Shown here one piece after another: positions 7,668 to 12,204 of a stretch of 12,204 bases of DNA. Position 1 is the first letter of the stretch. Each line of letters starts with the position of its first letter. Source of the stretch: Acidobacteriota bacterium (GTDB taxonomy: Bacteria > Acidobacteriota > Terriglobia > Terriglobales > Acidobacteriaceae); NCBI GenBank assembly GCA_003224995.1, contig QIAI01000077.1, forward strand, positions 1 through 12,204, in the 5' to 3' direction. The notes beneath the pieces are model-generated. The model was given only the letters and a program-made list of their open reading frames with translations. It did not search any database and was not told the origin of the DNA. The position numbers and the translations under genes are program-made.

Positions 7668-8453
7668 ATGGCGATTTCTCTCTCTTTGACTGGAAAGGTT
7701 GCGCTGATTACAGGTGGGTCGCGCGGCATCGGCGCGGCTACCGTACGGGCGTTCGTGGCGGCGGGCGCGAAGGTATTGTTTAATTACTACAGCGCCAAAC
7801 CGCCGGCGGACGCGCTGGTGAAAGAGTGTGGGGAAGAAAACTGTTTCGCGGTGGCGTGCAATCTTTCCGGACTCGCCTCGGCGAAGGATCTGGTGAGTGA
7901 GACGTTAAAGCGTTTCGGACGGCTCGACATTCTGGTCGCAAATCACGGCATCTGGCCGCCCAAGGATGCCCCGGTCGACCAGATGACCGACGCGCAATGG
8001 CAAGGAACAGTCGCTGTCAACCTGGACAGCGTGTTCTCGTTAATCCGATATTCGGTGGCACAGATGAAAAAGCAGAAAAAACTGCAGTCTGGCAACGGTG
8101 GACATATCGTTTTGGTCAGTTCGACCGCCGGACAGCGCGGCGAGGCCTTTCACGTCGACTATGCTGCTACCAAAGGCGCGCTAATCAGCATGGTAAAAGG
8201 TCTTTCGACCGAACTAGCTCTGGATGGGATTCGTGTGAACTGCGTGGCACCGGGATGGGTGGATACGGACATGTCCACTCCGGCATTGAACGACCCAAAA
8301 ACCCGGGACAACATTTTCGCCACCATCCCGATGGGCCGCGTGGGAACCCCGGAAGAAATCGCGGGACCGATTTTATTTCTATGCACGGAGCATGCCGGGT
8401 TCATCACAGGCGAGGTCTTCAATGTAAACGGAGGGGCTGTATTGGCAGGCTAG
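7668..8453 (+). CDS. Short-chain dehydrogenase/reductase, FabG-like
   Basis: A cytoplasmic NAD(P)-dependent oxidoreductase of 261 residues, the usual length for classical SDRs. Seen: the nucleotide-binding glycine motif TGGSRGIG (15-22) in a Rossmann fold; ANHG (91-94) in place of the usual NNAG; VNLDSVF; the catalytic Ser152, Tyr165 and Lys169 in the pattern VSSTAGQR...YAATK; the PGWVDTDM loop; and the C-terminal GEVFNVNGG segment, typical of FabG-type reductases. The ATG at 7668 places the fold at the expected distance and has no clear ribosome binding site. It lies 100 bases after the c-di-GMP enzyme gene and 59 before the broken secreted-protein gene, with no functional link to either. 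Substrate cannot be named. Calling it the fatty-acid-synthesis 3-oxoacyl-ACP reductase would be a guess, because there are no other fab genes nearby and paralogues are usually numerous. Confidence 0.93.
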   Translation: MAISLSLTGKVALITGGSRGIGAATVRAFVAAGAKVLFNYYSAKPPADALVKECGEENCFAVACNLSGLASAKDLVSETLKRFGRLDILVANHGIWPPKDAPVDQMTDAQWQGTVAVNLDSVFSLIRYSVAQMKKQKKLQSGNGGHIVLVSSTAGQRGEAFHVDYAATKGALISMVKGLSTELALDGIRVNCVAPGWVDTDMSTPALNDPKTRDNIFATIPMGRVGTPEEIAGPILFLCTEHAGFITGEVFNVNGGAVLAG

Positions 8454-8512
8454 GGCCTGTGCTCATCCCTACAGCCAAGCTTCCAGTTTTGAGCGTCTAA
8501 CTACGGAAACCC

Positions 8513-9272
8513 ATGCGCGTATTTTTAACTATCCTGTTCTTCAGCATCGTTTTAGCCGCCCAGCAGGCGGGAACACCCCCTTCGAGCCCGTCGCCGGCTG
8601 CGCCAGGCGCACAAGAGAATAACGCCAAGGCAAAGCAGTTGATCGACCAGGCAATTCAGGCGCTCGGGGGACAAGCCTATCTCAACGTCCAGGACATGAC
8701 CCAGCAAGGGCGCACCTATAGCTTGCATCGCAACGAAGCCACCAGCGCCGGCGTGTTGTTCTGGCGATTCGTACAACGGCGACAGAGGATATGAAACAAC
8801 GTTCAAGGGCACTGCGGCATTAGATCCCAAGCTGCTGGACGATTTTCTCCGCCGTCGCGCACATTCCGTCGATTGGGTACTGCGCCGCTGGATCAACGAG
8901 CCGGGCGTGGCCCTCTTCTACGACGGTCCCGCCGTTGCCGCCGACAAACCAGCCGACCAGGTCAGCATCCTCAACACCAAGAATGACGGTGTCACCCTAT
9001 ATTTCGACAGCATCACCCATCTGCCTATCAAACGGACTTTCATCTGGCGTGATCCCACCGATAACCTGCGAAATACCGAGGAGGAGATCTACGACGGTTA
9101 TCGCCCGACTGAGGGCATCATGACTCCCTACAGCATCACGCGGTTTTATAACGGCGAAATGTCTAACCAGCGCTTCCTCAATACCGTCACCTATAACAAC
9201 AACCTTACCGAATCGATGTTCGAGGCTAGAACCACCTACGATCCCAACGTAGTGCCTCCCCGGAAGAAGTAG
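8513..9272 (+). pseudogene. Secreted protein gene split by a frame change; product unknown
   Basis: Two consecutive reading frames look like the halves of one gene. The first (8513-8794) begins MRVFLTILFFSIVLAAQQAG, a signal peptide without a lipobox Cys, then a Pro/Ala-rich linker and AKQLIDQAIQALGGQAYL, ending in sense at GVLFWRF near 8770. From 8772 the protein-like sequence continues in another frame (YNGDRGYETTFKG..., LLDDFLRRRAHSVDWVLRRW) and runs to the stop at 9270-9272. The switch leaves one extra base at about 8771. From memory, acidobacterial relatives, often named outer membrane lipoprotein-sorting-like proteins, have about 20 residues between FWRF and the YNGDxGYE-like stretch. 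If so, this copy lost a segment whose length is not a multiple of three. That family comparison is recalled, not checked. The alternative is an assembly or sequencing error. A translation start at GTG 8907 for the second half is possible but would give a protein without a signal peptide. Confidence 0.72.
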
Positions 9273-9362
9273 CCTCGTCCGAAACCGACCGGAGGACGTT
9301 GCACCGAAGATACCTCTGGTAAGTTTGCCACTCCGCTAAGCCCACGAGAACTAACTACTTAA

Positions 9363-9420
9363 TCCGGCAACCCGGACTTTGGCCAACCCACCGCACCGGC
9401 AGTGTGGCTTTTTAGCCACA
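9363..9420 (+). other. Two short hairpins in the lpxC upstream region
   Basis: In the 205-base gap before lpxC there are two perfect stems: TCCGG (9363-9367) with CCGGA (9372-9376) around a CAAC loop, and TGTGGCT (9403-9409) with AGCCACA (9414-9420) around a TTTT loop. Neither is followed by a T-run on either strand, so they do not look like intrinsic terminators. The second ends 57 bases before the lpxC start. They could be leader structure or a protein site. I recognise no known riboswitch. Confidence 0.4.
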
Positions 9421-9477
9421 TACAAAAATTCGTCGCCGCCTGTAAGCTAGCGTGGATCAAACACATCTAGCGCTCTC

Positions 9478-10383
9478 TTGAAGCAGGAACAGACAATCCG
9501 GGCGTCCGTGGAATGCAAAGGCGTCGGCCTGCACAGCGGTGCGCCGGTGCACCTCAAGATCCTGCCGGCCTCTTCGGGCTCGGGGATCATCTTCCGCCGC
9601 ACCGATCTGGATGATTTCGAGGTGGAAGCTACGGGCCGCAACGTGGCACGTGTGAGCTATGCCACCAGTCTGATGAAGAAGGGCGTCCTGATCTCGACCA
9701 CGGAACACCTGCTTTCAGCCTTTATCGGGACCGGGATCGATAACGCCATCGTGGAGTTGGATAATCTCGAATTGCCGATTCTGGATGGCAGCGCCCGCCC
9801 GTTCGTGGAGATGATTCAGAGCGCCGGTATACGCAAACACCGGCGCTTGCGTTCCTATATGCGGATCCGGCGGGAGCTGGAACTGCGGGAAGGCAACAAG
9901 TTCATCGCGGTCTACCCGGCCGACACTTACTCCGTTTCCTACACCATTGACTTTCCCCATCAGCTGATTGGCCGTGAGACTTTCCGCGTAGACCTCACCG
10001 ACGGAAATTACCTGCGTGAGATCGCTCCAGCGCGTACCTTCGGCTTCCTGCACGAGGCGGACGCCATGCGGCAGCAGGGCTTGATCCGCGGGGCCTCGAC
10101 CGACAACGCCATCGTGCTCACTCCGGAGGGATTGATGAATCCCCCATTGCGGTACACGGACGAGTTCGTGCGCCACAAGGTCCTCGACCTGATTGGGGAC
10201 TTGGCGTTGGTAGGACGGCAGATCCTGGGCAACATTGTGGCTGATCGCGCCGGACACGCCATGCACACGGCATTGGTATCGCGGCTACTTCGCGACAAGT
10301 CGCTGTGGGAAGAAACCCCGCTCGAGGAGCCGTCTACCCAGAGTTCATCCGCGGCCCATGCTTTGGCAGGACACAGCCTCTGA
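9478..10383 (+). CDS. lpxC: UDP-3-O-acyl-N-acetylglucosamine deacetylase LpxC
   Basis: This is the zinc-dependent cytoplasmic enzyme for the committed step of lipid A synthesis, removing the acetyl group from UDP-3-O-acyl-GlcNAc. Its 301 residues are close to the E. coli length (305). Seen: VECKGVGLHSGAP near the N-terminus; TTEHLLSA with catalytic Glu76 and zinc ligand His77; ELPILDGSARPFV; ARTFGFLHEADAM; the RHKVLDLIGDLAL motif with zinc ligands His233 and Asp237; and GHAMHTALVSRLL with the catalytic His260. TTG 9478 is the only usable start after the in-frame stop at 9448-9450 and matches where LpxC normally begins. No Shine-Dalgarno site is evident. It stands alone, without other lpx genes. 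The last ~25 residues, rich in Glu, Ser, Thr and Ala, are an unconserved tail. It converges on a small leftward gene 22 bases away. Confidence 0.97.
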   Translation: MKQEQTIRASVECKGVGLHSGAPVHLKILPASSGSGIIFRRTDLDDFEVEATGRNVARVSYATSLMKKGVLISTTEHLLSAFIGTGIDNAIVELDNLELPILDGSARPFVEMIQSAGIRKHRRLRSYMRIRRELELREGNKFIAVYPADTYSVSYTIDFPHQLIGRETFRVDLTDGNYLREIAPARTFGFLHEADAMRQQGLIRGASTDNAIVLTPEGLMNPPLRYTDEFVRHKVLDLIGDLALVGRQILGNIVADRAGHAMHTALVSRLLRDKSLWEETPLEEPSTQSSSAAHALAGHSL

Positions 10384-10400
10384 ACCTTGATATAAATTCC

Positions 10401-10417
10401 CCGGCTTAATCAGCCGG
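10401..10417. terminator. Hairpin between convergent lpxC and the 79-residue gene
   Basis: CCGGCT (10401-10406) pairs perfectly with AGCCGG (10412-10417) around a 5-base loop. The hairpin overlaps the stop codon of the leftward gene and lies 17 bases after the lpxC stop. On the minus strand it is followed by GGAATTTATATC, a weak T-rich run. On the + strand there is no T-run. Position between converging genes favours a shared terminator, weaker than canonical. Confidence 0.42.
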
Positions 10418-10645
10418 TTCGCACGGGCATTCCACATCTTCATCCCATGTTGTGCGCTCGCGAACCAGTCTTTCCAGTTCGGCCCGGGTCTGGTCAATCA
10501 TGCTCGCGGCAAAGCGCTTGGCTTGCTTCTGTCGTTCGGGAGAGAGGTCCTTCACGCGCGTGGCAAGTAGAGGTACATCTTCCTCCAGCCAGCGCAAAGT
10601 GCGCTGCACACGGGCGATTTTCACGTCATACACAAATGTAGCCAA
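10406..10645 (-). CDS. Small helical protein of unknown function (79 residues)
   Basis: I do not recognise this protein. The start is set by AGGAG (10656-10652) placed 6 bases before TTG 10645-10643, giving a product beginning MATFVYDVKIARVQ. A longer in-frame opening back to 10705 would ignore that site. The sequence is mostly charged and predicted helical (for example RTLRWLEEDVPLLATRV, SPERQKQAKRFAASMIDQ, TRAELERLVRER), with no membrane segment or signal peptide, so it is probably cytoplasmic. It ends in an acidic tail containing CPC. Soluble, helical and two-cysteine features alone do not suggest a function. It converges on lpxC, and the receiver-PilZ gene upstream on the same strand is 179 bases away, so it is probably transcribed on its own. 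The strong ribosome site, rare in this window, supports it being real. Confidence 0.7.
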   Translation of the reverse strand: MATFVYDVKIARVQRTLRWLEEDVPLLATRVKDLSPERQKQAKRFAASMIDQTRAELERLVRERTTWDEDVECPCEPAD

Positions 10646-10651
10646 GGAATA

Positions 10652-10656
10652 CTCCT
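10652..10656 (-). promoter_or_regulatory. Shine-Dalgarno site that fixes the TTG start of the 79-residue gene
   Basis: AGGAG on the minus strand, 6 bases before TTG 10645-10643. It is the only clear, well-spaced ribosome binding site noticed in the window and selects this TTG over upstream in-frame starts. Confidence 0.65.
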
Positions 10657-10768
10657 GAGATCTGACCAAAGCTTGTCCGTTGGAGTGGCGGACGACAAGT
10701 CGCAAACTTGATGCCGGGACCGACTGTTGCCGCGCAGACGAAGGGTGGAAGGACTCCGAATGGTGGTA

Positions 10769-10784
10769 CTGCAGGCGCCTACAG
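10769..10784. repeat. 16-base near-perfect palindrome between two leftward genes
   Basis: CTGCAGGCGCCTACAG is an inverted repeat with one mismatched pair (a G-T wobble if transcribed leftward). It lies 40 bases after the stop of the receiver-PilZ gene and about 124 bases before the start of the 79-residue gene. It has the size and symmetry of a site for a dimeric DNA-binding protein, but a single copy is weak evidence. Confidence 0.3.
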
Positions 10785-10824
10785 CTGGGGTTCTAGATAA
10801 GAAACAGAATGCTGCTGAATAGGA

Positions 10825-11520
10825 TCAATGCGTTGACCCGGAAACTGTCTCCAATCGGCGCATGATCCACTTTTCCAGCTGCTCGCGGGAACTGTCCGGC
10901 ACTTCGTGAAAGCGGATTCCAGCGCGGCCCAGCCCATCCGCCCAGGTAACCTCGCCTTTGGGCTCCATCACGACCTTAGTGCCCGGCAGTGTGAATTGCA
11001 CCTTCGCGATGGCTTTCTTGGACAATGTTCCTTCAAAATGGATCGCCATGCCGCCCTCGCTCAGGTTGGTGGCGGTCGCTTTCATTTCCTCGCCTTGATT
11101 GAATTGCAGGTTAACCGGCATTTCGAGTGGACAGCGGAAATAGCGCCGCTTCTCCCGAACCATGAAGCTCATAGCGGTGTTGAAGCAGCGCAACGTGCCG
11201 GAAGTGGTGATGGGCTTCTGGAGCACGAAATTCGCTCCCATGGCGAAAGCCTCTTTGGTGGTGGTTTTGCCATTCAAAATGGCAAACGATACCGAGGACT
11301 TATTGCTGGCATTCTGGCGCAAGCTGCGCAGCACATCGACGCCGCCCTGCAGGTCATCGCAGTCGATAATCACTGCATCAAACTTGGCCGACGACAAGAT
11401 TTCCGCGCCGGACCGGGCTGCCGCCGAGACTTCCACGTCAATCGAGAGTTTCTCGAGGGTCGGGCGCAAAACTCGGACCACCTCGGTGTCACGACATACC
11501 AGCAGGGACTCCAATGTCAT
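10825..11520 (-). CDS. Receiver-like domain fused to a c-di-GMP-binding PilZ domain
   Basis: A 231-residue cytoplasmic protein. Residues 1-~118 resemble a response-regulator receiver: LLVCRD at the first strand, VIID53CDD with a candidate phospho-acceptor Asp53, and LQK102PI with the conserved Lys. It is degenerate: the N-terminal acidic pair is C9-R10-D11, and the Thr/Ser strand reads AILNGK with Asn83. Residues ~122-225 form a PilZ domain with both c-di-GMP motifs, R125xxxR129 (RRYFR) and N152xS154xxG157 (NLSEGG), so ligand binding is likely. It is probably an effector that senses c-di-GMP, perhaps through protein contacts, with phosphorylation uncertain. No sensor kinase is adjacent. It diverges from folK across a 180-base gap containing repeats. 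It starts at ATG 11520 with no Shine-Dalgarno site and a -10-like box immediately upstream. The c-di-GMP enzyme at 4139-7567 is about 3.3 kb away and not in the same transcript. Confidence 0.92.
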   Translation of the reverse strand: MTLESLLVCRDTEVVRVLRPTLEKLSIDVEVSAAARSGAEILSSAKFDAVIIDCDDLQGGVDVLRSLRQNASNKSSVSFAILNGKTTTKEAFAMGANFVLQKPITTSGTLRCFNTAMSFMVREKRRYFRCPLEMPVNLQFNQGEEMKATATNLSEGGMAIHFEGTLSKKAIAKVQFTLPGTKVVMEPKGEVTWADGLGRAGIRFHEVPDSSREQLEKWIMRRLETVSGSTH

Positions 11521-11525
11521 AGCTT

Positions 11526-11555
11526 ATTATTTTAGGGCGGTGCCATAGGCGGCAA
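11526..11555 (-). promoter_or_regulatory. Candidate promoter of the receiver-PilZ gene
   Basis: On the minus strand TTGCCG (11555-11550, 4 of 6) is followed after 18 bases by AATAAT (11531-11526, 5 of 6), or after 15 by TAAAAT (11534-11529). The -10 box ends 5 to 8 bases before the ATG, so transcription would begin at or just before the start codon, giving a leaderless message. By eye only. Confidence 0.4.
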
Positions 11556-11584
11556 AAGGCACGAAGGTAATTGCTGGCAGCTGG

Positions 11585-11642
11585 CCAGACTCCTTTTGGA
11601 ATATGTCCCTTTGGAGGAATATGTCCTTTGGACACCAGACTC
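11585..11642. repeat. Tandem TCC/GGA boxes flanked by an 8-base direct repeat
   Basis: An 18-base unit at 11598-11615 (GGAATATGTCCCTTTGGA) is repeated at once at 11616-11632 with one C missing. Within this lie three boxes of the form TCC(3-4 bases)GGA at 11591-11600, 11606-11615 and 11624-11632. CCAGACTC flanks the block at 11585-11592 and 11635-11642, exactly 50 bases apart. The block lies between the divergent receiver-PilZ and folK genes, where operators would be expected, but could equally be a slippage duplication. Confidence 0.6.
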
Positions 11643-11700
11643 GAGATTGAGAACCGCTGAGTTTTACAACACCAACTCGTTCAATTACAGAATCTTGCGC

Positions 11701-12195
11701 ATGCCACAAACGGTATATCTCTCGCTGGGATCGAATGTTGGAGATCGGACCCTCAATCTGAAAACTGCCATCGAAAAGCTCGCGCGCGTTGGAAAAGTGC
11801 AGGCAACCTCCTCCCTGTATGAAACCGAGCCCGTCGAAGTGAGCGATCAGCCCTGGTTCTTGAACTGTGCGCTTGCACTGGAGACGCAGAATACGCCGCG
11901 CGATTTACTGGAAGCACTGCTGGGGATCGAGGAGGAAATGGGCCGGCAGCGCACCCGGAACAAGGGCCCGCGAAATATTGACATCGACATACTGTTGTTC
12001 GGCAACTTTATTCTCGACGAGAAAGGGCTCACCATCCCGCACCCTGCCTTGCAGCAGCGGCGCTTTGTCTTGGACCCGTTGGCCGAGATCGCTCCCGACC
12101 TACGGCATCCCCTGCTGAAAAGGACAATCGCCGAATTGCGCGACCAACTCAGTCCAGCACAGCAAATAACCAGGATTGCGAGCTCCGGTTCCTGA
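11701..12195 (+). CDS. folK: 2-amino-4-hydroxy-6-hydroxymethyldihydropteridine pyrophosphokinase (HPPK)
   Basis: This cytoplasmic enzyme transfers pyrophosphate from ATP to the pterin alcohol in folate synthesis, supplying the substrate for dihydropteroate synthase. It has 164 residues, near the E. coli length (159). Seen: YLSLGSNVGDR at the N-terminus (6-16), SLYETEPV, DQPWFLNCALALET, EEMGRQR, and the HPPK signature NKGPRNIDIDILLFG with Mg-binding Asp94 and Asp96 (signature from 87). It also has IPHPALQQRRFVLDPLAEI near the C-terminus. ATG 11701 places YLSLGSN at the normal distance. The frame is open further back to about 11596, but that stretch contains the tandem repeat and is not conserved. 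No strong Shine-Dalgarno site is visible. No folP, folB or folE is seen; any partner to the right is out of view. Confidence 0.97.
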   Translation: MPQTVYLSLGSNVGDRTLNLKTAIEKLARVGKVQATSSLYETEPVEVSDQPWFLNCALALETQNTPRDLLEALLGIEEEMGRQRTRNKGPRNIDIDILLFGNFILDEKGLTIPHPALQQRRFVLDPLAEIAPDLRHPLLKRTIAELRDQLSPAQQITRIASSGS

Positions 12196-12204
12196 CGTAA
12201 GCCT

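Noticed and set aside
8445..8460. Hairpin GCAGGC-TAGG-GCCTGT at the SDR stop codon
   Set aside because: Six pairs including one wobble and no T-run; likely chance in GC-rich sequence.
9290..9322. GGAGG followed by a 7-codon frame (TTG 9299 to TAA 9322) in the gap before lpxC
   Set aside because: Too short, with no run of regulatory codons and no attenuator-like structure tied to it.
10906..11535. 209-codon open frame on the + strand opposite the receiver-PilZ gene
   Set aside because: No recognisable motif, and the opposite strand has unmistakable receiver and PilZ motifs.
1..12204. A new multi-gene defence, mobile or biosynthetic system
   Set aside because: Nearly all genes are recognisable core or signalling genes. 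There are no transposases, integrases, nuclease/helicase pairs, attachment sites, CRISPR repeats or biosynthetic modules.

Overview
The window looks like a chromosomal housekeeping segment from a GC-rich, Gram-negative bacterium, most likely an acidobacterium (Terriglobia/Koribacter-like). The lpxC gene implies an outer membrane with lipid A. The acidobacterial placement rests on remembered resemblance of the DNA polymerase I N-terminus (with an insert in its exonuclease domain), the secreted protein at 8513-9272 and the large GAF/GGDEF/HD-GYP protein. It has not been tested by any search.

Layout. Positions 1-3974 read leftward as a probable gltX-selB-polA cluster: glutamyl-tRNA synthetase, the selenocysteine-specific elongation factor SelB, and the first ~135 codons of DNA polymerase I, which runs off the left edge. 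Facing away, at 4139-7567, is a 1142-residue membrane protein that joins a 7-helix N-terminus, three GAF-like modules, a diguanylate cyclase (GGDEF) domain and a c-di-GMP phosphodiesterase (HD-GYP) domain. It is followed on the + strand by an SDR oxidoreductase (7668-8453), a secreted-protein gene that appears broken by a small frame-changing deletion (8513-9272), and lpxC (9478-10383). A hairpin separates lpxC from a convergent 79-residue small protein of unknown function, which has the only strong Shine-Dalgarno site noticed in the window. Further right are a leftward receiver-PilZ protein (10825-11520) and a rightward folK (11701-12195).

How the genes relate. Two themes stand out. One is information processing and core metabolism (gltX, selB, polA, lpxC, folK). 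The other is cyclic-di-GMP signalling: an enzyme predicted to both make and degrade the messenger, and about 3.3 kb further on a PilZ protein with both c-di-GMP-binding motifs. selB shows that the organism probably inserts selenocysteine, but no selA, selD, selC or selenoprotein is visible here.

I find no mobile element, CRISPR array, tRNA/rRNA or defence system, and no convincing wholly new multi-gene system. The points most worth a second look are the GGDEF-HD-GYP fusion with a degenerate inhibitory site, the degenerate receiver on the PilZ protein, the frameshifted secreted protein, inserts in PolA and GltX, -10-like boxes placed directly before four leftward start codons, and a cluster of TCC/GGA boxes between the PilZ gene and folK.
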